Below, piece by piece: positions 9,936-19,473 of a DNA stretch of 64,000 bases. The notes below the pieces were generated by a model. The model did no database searches. It had not been told where the DNA came from and saw nothing but the letters and a program-made list of their open reading frames with translations. Origin of the DNA: Amphibalanus amphitrite (Eukaryota > Arthropoda > Thecostraca > Balanomorpha > Balanidae). Within the stretch, counting starts at the first letter, position 1. Every line of letters starts with the position of its first letter. The DNA lies in the NCBI RefSeq assembly GCF_019059575.1, contig NW_024881506.1:1488001-1552000 (forward strand). The letters run 5' to 3'. The position numbers and the translations under genes are program-made.

Positions 9936-10965
9936 CAAGGGGCCGTGATGGATCCAAGGAGGCCCTCTGTTCATACTTATCAGTCGAAGCCCCTGAGACT
10001 GATGGCCTGAGAGGCCCTAGTGGATCTGAGGAGGCCCCAATATCCACACTGGTCTGGGAGGCCCCTCCATCCACACTAGTCAGAATAGGCCCCTGACACT
10101 GGCGGTCTAGCCGAGGCCCCCTACCCTCACTAGTCAGAGGAGGCCCCTCTATCCTCAATAGTCGGAAGAGGCCCCTGAGACTGATGGTCTGGGAGGCCTA
10201 TCCATCTACACTGTAGTCAGAGGAGGCCCCTGAGACTGATGACCTGAGAGGCCCTTATAATCACACCAGGCAGAAGAGGCCCATGATACTGATGGACTGA
10301 GACGCCCTTCTATTCATACTGGCCACAGGAGACCCCCAAAACTTTCGGTCTGGGAGGTCCCTCAATCCGGCACCAGTCAGAAGAGTCCCCTGAGACTGAT
10401 GGCCTGGGAAGCCCTTATATTCACACTAGGCAGAGGAGGCCCCTGAGACTGATGGTATGAGAGGCCCTCATATTTACACCAGTCAGAAGAGGCCCCCGAG
10501 GCTGATGGCTGTGAGGCCCTTCTGTTCATATAACTGGCCACTGGAGGCCCCTGAAACCGGTGGTCTGGGAGGGCCCTCTATCCACACTAGTCAGAAGAGG
10601 CCCCTGAGACCGATGGTCTGAGAGGCTCTTATATGCATACTGGCCACAAGAGGCCCCTGAGACTGATAGTCAGAGAGGTCCACTCGTAATGAATCTAAGG
10701 GGGCCCTCTATCCACATTTACACTTTTTTAGGGAGGCCCCCGGGAATGATGGTCTGAGAGGCCCTTTTATTTATACTGTCCACAGGGGCCCCCTGAGATT
10801 AATGGTCTGAGAGGCTCTTCTATTTATACTAACCAGAAGAGGCCCCTAGGATTGATGGTCTAACAGGCCCTTCTATTTATACTAGCCTGAGGAGGCCCAT
10901 GAGACTTATGGTCTGAGAGGCCCTTCTATTCAAACTAGGCAGATGAGGCCCCTGAGAATGATAGG
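9936..10965. repeat. Minisatellite, unit about 57 bp, core AGGCCCCTGAGACTGATGG
   Basis: Roughly 18 imperfect units alternate AGGCCCCTGAGACTGATGG, TCTGAGAGGCCCTTCTATT and CATACTAGTCAGAAG segments. Units are more alike than those of the array at 8040, implying later amplification. It lies wholly inside the hAT-like element. Confidence 0.85.
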
Positions 10966-11084
10966 CTGAAGAGCCATGCGGCGGCAACTGGCCGTGGCCA
11001 TATTTCGGCTAGGTAGGGCCCCACAGAGCTCATGAGAGCACCTCAAGGGCTTTTAAGTAGACACGCTTATCCCCATAAGGGTGC

Positions 11085-11910
11085 CGCCACGCCGGCTTCT
11101 GAAGGCTCCTTGTAGGCATCTAAGGGCCCTTTCCGGCCTCTAACGGCTCCACCCGCCTGAGATGGCTCCACACCAGTGTTTATGAACGCCCCACAGCGGC
11201 GCCTTTGAGGGTCATACTAGTGTCTCTTAGGGCCCTATATCGGTGGCTCTGGGGGCCCCACACCGGCGCCTCTGTGGGCCACCACACCTGTGCATCTCAA
11301 GGCTCTATATGTACATCTGAAGGACCCACACCGACACCTCTGAGGGCCCCACACCAGTATCTCGGTGCTCTGAAGGCCCCACACCGGTGACTCTGAGGAC
11401 TCACCGGCTCCTGAGAGCACCATGTTGATGTCTAACGGCTCCACAAGGCCACTGAAGGCACCACACAAACTCTCACTGGGCTCTAATGTCCATGTACCGG
11501 CCTCTGAGGGATTTAAGCCAGCGCATTCGTAGCTCCACACCAGCAATTGTAAGGGCTTCACACTGAAGTATCTGAGGGTTCCACACCGGTGTCTCTAAGG
11601 GCCACATACCGGCATCTCTGAGGGCCCCATACCGGCGTCTCCGAGGGTCCACATCTGGCGGGCACCCATCAGCGACTGAAGGTGCCACACTGTCGACTCC
11701 GAGAGTCCCATCTGCGTCTGGGAGCACCATGCCGTCTCTAAGAACCACAGCGGCTCCTCCGTACGAAAGATGGGCGTCTGCATGCCAAAGGGGAGCGGTT
11801 CTGAGACAGTAGGGCACCTACGTGCAATAGAGGGGCGCCTATGAAGCCCATAGGGGCGCCTCAATGCGAAAGAGGGGCGCCTCTGAGGCCTACATATATG
11901 GGCGTCCACA
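11085..11910. repeat. Minisatellite, unit about 30-40 bp, core GGCCCCACACCGGCGCCTCT
   Basis: About 25 imperfect units carry the core CACACCGG(C/T)GCCTCTGAGGGCCC, drifting toward GGGGCGCCTATGAAG after 11820. The same trend resumes after the nested MITE at 12650-12750, showing the MITE cut an existing array. Confidence 0.8.
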
Positions 11911-12047
11911 TGCAATAGAGGTCTGCAAATTGCAATTGATTAATGCCATGGGGGTGCATTCATAAGAAACAGGGGCGCCGGCATGGCAAAGAGAGGCGCC
12001 TTCAAGTGTCCATAAAAGAGAGACGCCTATGATAAGCGCACATTGTA

Positions 12048-12637
12048 CAGGGTGACACAAAAAAACGGTCATCACCAAAATTCGAATAACTTCGGAAGTT
12101 TTATTCAGATCATCACCAAACTTCGGCCACTTTAGGTCACACCTATGTAGCAGACATCCACCAAGTTTCAAGTCTTCACTACGAATACTTTTAGTACAGT
12201 GTGTGTTTTACGGACGCTCCACAATGTGCTCCAGGTGAGCGCCCCGGCGCTGCAGGGCGTAAGCACACCTGCATCCGGCGGGCAAAGTTGCCGATAACCC
12301 GATAAGAATAACGTTTCAGGGGTAGCACACCCCCTGAGCACTGTCTCCAGAGGCCATTGCACTCTGTAAAGTGCACAGCCATCGGGTTATTGACAACTTT
12401 GCCCGCCGGATGCAATTAGTGTGCCTACGCCCTGCAGCGCCGTGGCTCTCACCTGGAGCACATTGTGGAGCGTCAGTAAAACACACACTGTACTAAAAGT
12501 ATTCGTAGTGAAGACTTGAAACTTGGTAGATGTATGCTACATAGGTGTGACCTTAAGTGGCCGAAGTTTGGTGATGATCTGAATAAGACTTCCGAAGTTA
12601 TTCGAAATTTGGTGATGACCGTTTTTTTATCACCCTG
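12048..12637. mobile_element. Foldback MITE with TA target (590 bp)
   Basis: The element is a near-perfect inverted repeat centred near 12342, with ends CAGGGTGA(C/T)A and shared ACGGTCATCACCAAA. TA dinucleotides flank it at 12046-12047 and 12638-12639, as for Tc1/mariner-type elements. The two arms differ at only a few percent of sites, so it is fairly young or corrected. No transposase. Confidence 0.8.
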
Positions 12638-13065
12638 TATGCGACAACGGGGCGACTGTGGGACATATAGGGATGTCTCTGATGACTATAGGCACATAGG
12701 GCGCTTATATGCCAAAGAGGGCGCCTATGAAGCTAATGGGGGCACCTGGGAAACGAGGAAGACATTTGTGTAAGGGTTTTCAGGGGTCATGCGCCGTTCG
12801 CGGCAAAAAGATTCTAAAAAAAAAATCGGAGGGGAAGAAGTTTTAAAAATGGTGCGGACTTCCCGCACTGTTCGCTTTAGCGGTTACGCCCCTGGGTACA
12901 TGTGCCTGATCTCAGAAGCTAGATTTAAAGGTCATACTTGAAAGCAGCCAGCAGGATGAGGCAAAAGTGGAGGCCCCTGAAAATAGGAGGCCCCCTGGAA
13001 AAGGAGGCCCCTTGACAGGGTGGCCCACCCACTTTTCATGACGTTCCTACGCCCGTGTTTCCAGA

Positions 13066-13786
13066 CCATGTTTGGCCGGAATCGCGATTCAGCGTATGTC
13101 GGCTCGCATTAGCCGCGCGTTAGCAGTCTTTTCGTGGTTTCAAGCGTTCAAACATGGGATATGATGTTGCTCCCATGCATTAGGGTGGGTGTAAAGGTCA
13201 CCGGAAGGTCAGGTCAGGTCATTGACATTTGATGACCTCGGTTCACTTTTTTCGAGTTTTACATGTCTCTAGGCTAGTTTTTGGAGCTGAATTCGAATTT
13301 AGCAACCATTTGGACATTTACGAAGTAATTTTGGTGCCTTTGTAACATGTTACGAAGCTGTCAGAGGCGGTTGCCACCTACTACGAATACCCGGCAAAAC
13401 CCTTACTGGTTGACCTGACCTGACCTCACCCGACCTGGCCTAAATGTATGAAGACATTATCTATGATAATAACTAACATGATATTCGTGATCATCACCCC
13501 GAAAACCCCATAGCAGCGGCAGCCACCCTTTACGACGTACTAACATGTCCCGATTTTCCCAACTTTTGGGTCATTGACCTGACCTGGAAGGTTAGGCGAT
13601 GACCAAGGACCTTAAAATTGGGTATCATCGGCTTCCTCTCGTCACGGGCAGCACACTCGTTTTTTTCTGCGAAGGTCTAGCTTGATCAGGGGCGAAACGG
13701 CAAGGGGGGGGGGCAACGGACTCCCGCCCCCTATACGTTCGTGGCTGGTAAAACACCAATACAGGCGAGGGTTAAGAGTGTATCTT
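13066..13786. repeat. Right part of dispersed repeat, copy A
   Basis: It matches 31880-32345: the shared text includes AGTAATTTTGGTGCCTT, TGACCTGACCTGACCT and AACACCAATAC. It contains AGGTCA half-site clusters at 13200-13225 and 13410-13435. No gene. Confidence 0.65.
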
Positions 13787-14651
13787 TTAAAGGGACCCTC
13801 CCACCTTAACATTAGATTTGAGTTGAGATAGCCAAAATGGGGTCCCTGGCTCACAATTACCGGTTTCGGCACTCACAACATCGAGAATTGCCTTAAATCG
13901 GAAATATTGAATTTCAAAATTGCAGCATTTTGATTCAGAGGGGCTAATGCATAGGAATACCCCTCTGAATGTGTGACGTCAGCGCAGATATCTAACGATT
14001 TGTAAATGTTTGACTAAAACGTTTGGTAGCACGCGGTGGTATATGCTGCTTTGCGCGCAACAAATGCCGCACTTTCAAATAAAGTCCCTGGGAACAGCGG
14101 AGATCCCAAAAAGTAAAAGTCTAATATCTTGAAAACCGGTGAATATTTTTCGATGAAATTTGGTAGATATTCGTTTTCGCTCTTTCTGAACCGAACGACA
14201 TCACTTTCGGGGAGCATTCATTCTGGCCAGGGTTCATAATGTCCAGGGTACGTTATGCCCAGTGTCGAAATGGCCAATGCCTTAAATGGGCCAGAGTTCA
14301 TAATGTCCAGGGATTGCATGGTCCAAATGCGGCCAACTGGCTGCAGATAGGGTATATTCAAAGAGGCCAGGGTTCATAATGTCCAGGGCACGATGTGTCC
14401 AGTGTTCGAAATGGCCAGGGTTCATAATGTCCAGGGCACGATGTGTCCAGTGTTCAAAATGGCCAGAGTTCATAATGTCCAGGGCACGATGTGTCCAGTG
14501 TTCAAAATGGCCAGTGCCTTGAATAGGCCAGAGTTCATAGAGTCCAGGGATTACATAGTCACTGAAAGTGACGTCATTATGTAAAAAACACGGAACCAGC
14601 TCAATGCGAAGCAGTGGAGTGCCGAAGGCAATTCCTTAGGAGAGATTACAG

Positions 14652-14765
14652 GCAATAGTAAATCAAATATTTTTAGCTTAAGTGGTTATGTATCTGGCTT
14701 CAGGCCGAAGGCCTGAAGCCTGATGCATAACCACTTAACCTAAAAATATTTGATTTACTATTGCT
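14652..14765. repeat. Hairpin, about 50-bp arms
   Basis: Left and right arms share AGTAAATCAAATATTTTTAG and AGTGGTTATG in inverted order around GCCGAAGGC. It lies inside the foldback element, left of the TTAGG array. Confidence 0.8.
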
Positions 14766-14822
14766 TGCAATCTATTCATGCGAGAAACTATTTCCTTATC
14801 CCCGGTAGGCAAACATCATTAC

Positions 14823-14937
14823 CTTAGGTTAGGTTAGGTTAGGTTAAGTTAGGTTAGGTTAGGTTAGGTTAGGATATGTTAGGTTAGGTTAGGTTAGGTT
14901 AGGTTAGGTTAGGTTAGGTTAGGATAGGTTAGGTTTG
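14823..14937 (+). repeat. Interstitial (TTAGG)n tract, about 22 units
   Basis: Runs of AGGTT repeat with few interruptions. TTAGG is the ancestral arthropod telomere repeat, which supports the assignment of the organism. The tract is embedded in a mobile element, so it is not a chromosome end. Confidence 0.9.
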
Positions 14938-15467
14938 GTGGGGTTGGGTGGACTATGTAATCCCTGGACACTATGAACTCTGGCCCATTCAAGGCACTGG
15001 CCATTTTGAACACTGGACATATCGTGCCCTGGACATTATGAACCCTGGCCATTTCGAACACTGGACACATCGTGCCCTGGACATTATGAACCCTGGCCAT
15101 TTCGAGCACTGGACACATCGTGCCCTGGACATTATGAACCCTGGTCTCTTTGAATTTACCCTATCTGCAGCCAGTTAGCCACATTTGGACCATGTAATCC
15201 CTGGACAATATGAACACTAGCCAATTCAAGGCACTGGCCATTTCGAGCACTGGACACATCATGCCCTGGACATTATGAACCCTGGCCTAAATAATACGCA
15301 CCGATCACTTTCATACCAATTCATTAACTTTTTTGAAGGTGGGAGGGTCCCTTTAACACAAAAGTTATTGTGTAGAAGGCAACGGTTGTGGGAATGGTAA
15401 GTCAAGGTACAAATAAAGTCTTGCGTAGTATTGACGGTATTGACGATGTTTCGGAAAGTTTGGGCCC

Positions 15468-15673
15468 TGTAGAGACCACTCGTGCTCAGAGGTCAACCTG
15501 TATTCGTCGCTCGCCAGTCAGTCACTGCCACAGACCAGTCCACACGACACGCTCGTCCACACTGAGCCTCAGGCAATATGCGGGTCAGCCTACCCTCCCG
15601 GCTCCCGCATGCGCAGACGCAGCCGTATGGTGGGGCCCGTATCATAAACGCAGCTACGGTAATATGTACGGTC
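15468..15673 (-). repeat. Gypsy (Mag-like) 3' LTR, first piece
   Basis: 206 bp identical by eye to the start of the LTR at 26126. The remaining 57 bp lie at 21895-21951, beyond the BEL element; the target CGGTC is present on both sides of the insertion. Confidence 0.92.
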
Positions 15674-16288
15674 TGTTGCGACTCTGGCCGTGTATAAAAG
15701 TGTGGACTGTATTCAGACAAACCCTAAGACCGGATCGACTGTAAGTTTCAACCGACTACTTAAAGAAATGCGTTGAAGTGCCGCGATATATTGTGATGAT
15801 AAGCACAATCAAATACAACCCGTGACTAGCCACCCTTTAAACGACAATTGTCGGAGTTAAACAGCATTAGCTGACCTTACCGATATCCGATCCAGAAATG
15901 CACTACACCCCAAAGGTTCCAATTTGGGGTTGGCACCGGGTTACCCCGCGCCGCCACCGATAGCCGACCCTCCACCCCTCCTCGACGCCAAGCCGACCAG
16001 CGGTAGCAACCGGGGTGCAAGGAGTCAGCCTCAAGGCCGCACTCTCCCGGTGCCTGAGTCGCGCCGTCACTCTACCCGTGTGCAAAGATCAGCCGCAAAA
16101 GGCCGTACCTTACGGGTTCGAGATCAGGACGCCAACTGACCGCTGATCAGCGACCGCCGCCGCAGTCGGCTCCGCCCAATTCGCCCGCAGGCGGCCGGTC
16201 ACGTGTCCACAGCGGCTCACAACTCGCGCGCGCGTCGCCGGCCGGCCCGGCTGGGGCTCACAAACTCAAGTGGTCGCATTTCACAACA
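15674..16288 (-). repeat. BEL/Pao 3' LTR (615 bp)
   Basis: It begins TGTTGCGACTC and ends TTCACAACA on the plus strand, with an inverted TGTTG/CAACA terminus. It contains a GC-rich block at 16130-16260. Confidence 0.9.
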
Positions 16289-16859
16289 TACTCCCCCCTT
16301 GAAAATTAGCAAATTTTCAACACAAAATAAACTGCCAATCTTGGACGCAACGATCACCGATATCACCGTGACGTCAGCACCGCGCCTGCCGCATCACGAG
16401 CACGTCGTCACTGCACGTCACTGTCCGGCGTCCAGTTTCTCACTGGCACACGCGCAACGCACCAACTTCACCTGGCCCGCATCTTTAGCCAATCCGGGAA
16501 AGCCCAGCGCTGTCCAGTCCCGCCATCAGCGTCCAGCCGCCGTGTCATCGTCCAGTCGCCGTATCGGTCCAGGTGCTGTCCAGGTCCATTGCCTGTGACC
16601 GGACAGTCCAAAAGACCGCTCCGGCGAAGCACCGCAGAGCACCATGCCGGTGTTTCGCCGACCGCGAGCTCACGCATCAGGACAGGGTCTGTTGCAAAAA
16701 GAAAGAAAAGTCAAGCGCAACTCGACAAAATGTCATTTCAGGTCAGGGCACACAAATACATTCACAAGGCCATTTACATTTCCCAAACACTTCAATGCTA
16801 CTGCTCTTCAGTCTAAAATCATCAAAAACAGATCAGGATTCAGCGTGTACATTGGCCGC

Positions 16860-19376
16860 CTAGTTGTCCGGAACACATCTCATGTCCGCTCGACCGTGCG
16901 TGCCAGGCTCAGAGATCCGCCGCTCAGCCAGGGCCAAAGGCCAGCGACCGCGGTGCCTGTCGCCATGAACTCGGAACACGTCGCTCACATTGGGTAAACG
17001 GGTAGGTCTTCCTCGCGGCGACAGAGTCCAGACACGCAACGCGGCCTGCTTCCAGCAGTCTGTCAAATGAGCATCGATACGACGACGGCGCCGCCGCCGG
17101 ACCCGATCAACTCTGTCATATCGAACCCCTCGATGTAGAGACGCGACCTCGTCTGAGGCCGGAGTCAGCTCCGAATCGGACGCAAGTCCGCAGTCGGCCA
17201 CTGTCCGTCCTCCCCCCGGTTCAGTGATGGGTGGTTCCGAATGGGACGCCAGTCCGCAGTCGGCCACCGTCCGTCCTCCCCCCGGTTCGAGGACAGGATC
17301 AACCAGCATGTCCGTCATCTCACCGTGATTTGGACCGACGTTCTCCTCGCCGAGTCTTCCAGCCGTCGTCCTCATGGCGAGATTCTCCGTCCTTCGGCAC
17401 GGAGAATCCTCACATCTGTCACTGTGCGTGTGGCAGCCGTGCATCACGTAGCCGAAAACGGTGGCGACAGCCCGAAGTCCGTCACCCACATCGACTTGCT
17501 CCCACTGCACGATTCGATAGAGGTTATCGATACCGATTAGCAGGTCAATCTCGCCTCCCTTAAAATCATCAGCCATCTTATCGGGCATCTGACCGGGCAC
17601 CTTCGAGAGGGACGGCACCGGGAGGGGAGAGCACACCCGTTCCGTGCTCCACAGGTCAATATTCACATGTCCGTCATCGAACCGGCTGTTCAAATCGATC
17701 CTGACTCGGTCGTATTCCCGTGGCTCCTCGAGCTTCTCCTGAAAACCGATGCAGGAGAAGGTCCCGGTGCCAACGACCGGCAGTCCAAGCTCCTCTGCCA
17801 GGGAGCTGCGTATGTAAGAGGAGTCTGATCCCCCGTCCAAGAGAAGCCGAACCATTCGACCGTTCTGGGGATCACCGGCCCTGACCAGCGCTGTCTGGAA
17901 GAAACAATTGCCAATGTTCCCCCCACCAGCCTGGTAGCGATGCCGTCCGACATTGAAATCACGTGATTCTGTCCTTGCCCCAGCCGTGCTGATTGGGACC
18001 GTTTCTGGCCTGAACGGACCCACCGGCGGCGCCTGCGCAGCAGCAGCGGGCTGCGGAGGGCCTGAGCTGGATGGACGCTGTCCTGTTTCCAAGTGGCCGT
18101 CCTGGGGCCTCACCTCTGCACCCCTCGGCCGCAGACCAGCCGGCGAGGGCCCCTCTGCACCAGTCGTGGGTGCCACCCCAACACCCGGATACTGCGGAGA
18201 GTGGGCATCGGAGTGGCGGTGCAGCAGGACGTGATGATTCCGTCCGCATTCGCTGCAGCCTCCAGCCCGACAGCTTCGAGCGCGATGTCCCCCTATTAGG
18301 CAACAATAACAGGCCATTGATGCCGACGCAACTCTCCACCGAGCCTCAGGATCCATTTTCAAGAATGATCGGCACTGTGGGAGCGGGTGCGTCCCACTGC
18401 AGCAAGCAGGGCACAGTTTGTTTGAAGCGCGAGGCATGCGCTGTGCATTAAGGGTGGCAGCTACAGAGGCCGCGGAGTTTGGAGACTTTGAGGGAGCATC
18501 TGGTGCCGCTACACCTCTCGCATACTCCTGCACCCGTATCTCCTGCTGAAGGAACTCAAGAAAATCAGCGAACTGTGTTTTTCCCTGTCTTGCCCACTCA
18601 ACTCGCCAGCTCTCTGGAAGCTTCTCTTTAACCATGGGCAGTAAGAGTGAAGAGAAGCTGTCTGATGTGACACCGAGTGAGTTTAAGGCTCTGGTGTGGG
18701 CGGCGATATGGTCCGTCAGTGACCGCAGGGCCCTCAGATCATTGGAGCGGACTGCAGGCATGTTCAAAAGCTCTCTCATGAGCGTCTCTCGGCAGAGCTC
18801 ACTTCGGTCAAACCTCTCTTTGAGAACTGCCACAGCCTCGGCGTAGCCGTTGCCAGAGACTGGGATACCCTGAATGGCCTGAAGGGCTGCACCAGCTAAA
18901 TGCGATTTCAGCACGACAAACTTCTGAACATCTTCGAAACCAGGATTCTGATGAACTGAGACCATAAACAACTCCCAAAACTCTGACCATTTCATGATGT
19001 CGCCACCGAAAACTGGGATTTTGACAGCCAGAGAGGATTTGAATTCAGAGTTCGCTGTCGAGTTCCCCGGCACAGGCACGCCCCTGGCCTCGGCAGCCTT
19101 CTCGAGGCGGGCTAGAACTCGAGAACTCAGAAATATCTCATCCTCCATCATCTGGATATGGCTGGTCTCATCCGATTGCCCTACCTTATCTAGCTGAATT
19201 TGGGTGCCTTGAAGCTCGCCCAGCAGCTTCTCGACATGATGGATTTTCAATGCCAGCTGATCCTGGTCCAAGGATCTTTGATCCTCCTGCCGACAAGCCT
19301 TTAAATCGTTGCAGAGCTTTGTGGCCTTTGAGCGAAGTCTAGTCCTAGTGGCGATCAATTCCTCCATGACAGGCAA
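16860..19376 (-). CDS. BEL/Pao gag-protease open frame (838 residues)
   Basis: The N-terminus is a charged helical segment (residues 1-65). The DUF1759 gag region follows (about 112-260, KIPVFGGDIMKWSEFWELF). Cys/His clusters near 320-385 resemble paired zinc knuckles (CPACCSGTHPLPQC, CYCCLIGGHRARSC). A DUF1758-type aspartic protease lies at about 490-640 (LLLDGGSDSSYIRSSLAEEL, ending LLIGIDNLYRI). The remaining 180 residues are low complexity with a short duplicated EPGGGRTVADCGLAS segment. Such proteins form and mature the virus-like particle. This is the only long frame of the element. Confidence 0.88.
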   Translation of the reverse strand: MPVMEELIATRTRLRSKATKLCNDLKACRQEDQRSLDQDQLALKIHHVEKLLGELQGTQIQLDKVGQSDETSHIQMMEDEIFLSSRVLARLEKAAEARGVPVPGNSTANSEFKSSLAVKIPVFGGDIMKWSEFWELFMVSVHQNPGFEDVQKFVVLKSHLAGAALQAIQGIPVSGNGYAEAVAVLKERFDRSELCRETLMRELLNMPAVRSNDLRALRSLTDHIAAHTRALNSLGVTSDSFSSLLLPMVKEKLPESWRVEWARQGKTQFADFLEFLQQEIRVQEYARGVAAPDAPSKSPNSAASVAATLNAQRMPRASNKLCPACCSGTHPLPQCRSFLKMDPEARWRVASASMACYCCLIGGHRARSCRAGGCSECGRNHHVLLHRHSDAHSPQYPGVGVAPTTGAEGPSPAGLRPRGAEVRPQDGHLETGQRPSSSGPPQPAAAAQAPPVGPFRPETVPISTAGARTESRDFNVGRHRYQAGGGNIGNCFFQTALVRAGDPQNGRMVRLLLDGGSDSSYIRSSLAEELGLPVVGTGTFSCIGFQEKLEEPREYDRVRIDLNSRFDDGHVNIDLWSTERVCSPLPVPSLSKVPGQMPDKMADDFKGGEIDLLIGIDNLYRIVQWEQVDVGDGLRAVATVFGYVMHGCHTHSDRCEDSPCRRTENLAMRTTAGRLGEENVGPNHGEMTDMLVDPVLEPGGGRTVADCGLASHSEPPITEPGGGRTVADCGLASDSELTPASDEVASLHRGVRYDRVDRVRRRRRRRIDAHLTDCWKQAALRVWTLSPRGRPTRLPNVSDVFRVHGDRHRGRWPLALAERRISEPGTHGRADMRCVPDN

Positions 19377-19473
19377 TGTTCAGAAAGGAAGTCTAAAAAA
19401 AAGCAGTTACTGACCGACAATGACTGATCGAAAAATTCCAAAGGTACAGTTACATCCGGCCCCCGGAGGACTA

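Larger units (their letters stand above)
9744..13057. mobile_element. hAT-like non-autonomous element built of minisatellites (3.3 kb)
   Basis: The ends CATAGGCGTAGGAA and the complement of CACGGGCGTAGGAA are followed on both sides by a GGGCCACC/GTGGGTGGGCC segment. Perfect 8-bp duplications TTTCCAGA flank it (9736-9743 and 13058-13065). The body is almost entirely GC-rich minisatellite plus one nested foldback MITE, with no transposase. It interrupts a dispersed repeat whose other copy at 31790-32345 lacks the insertion, which independently confirms that it inserted here. Confidence 0.85.
14209..15303. mobile_element. Foldback element with 9-bp target duplication (MULE-like?)
   Basis: Both arms are minisatellites of a roughly 48-bp unit (core GGTTCATAATGTCCAGGGCA) in opposite orientation. 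ATCACTTTC occurs at both edges (14200-14208 and 15304-15312) and once in the uninterrupted copy C near 26640, fitting a 9-bp duplication. Nine bases and long inverted ends suggest a Mutator-like foldback, by inference only. The centre holds a hairpin (14652-14765) and a TTAGG array. Confidence 0.7.
13791..15352. mobile_element. TTAA-flanked MITE, copy B, enlarged by an inner insertion
   Basis: Inverted ends AGGGACCCTCCCACCTT are flanked by TTAA (13787-13790 and 15353-15356). Without the inner foldback at 14209-15303 it would be about 460 bp, close to copy A. The copy C sequence at 26598 reads straight through the point where the foldback inserted. Confidence 0.8.

Noticed and set aside
8040-12750. 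Short frames in the GGGCCC minisatellites as genes
   Set aside because: They reflect repeat phase and GC content, lack domains, and change with every unit indel.
14823-14937. (TTAGG)n as a true telomere
   Set aside because: It is short, imperfect, and bounded on both sides by arms of one foldback element inside a MITE.
15685-15700. TATAAAA in the BEL LTR as the element promoter
   Set aside because: It lies on the plus strand, while the element's genes run on the minus strand; its role is uncertain.
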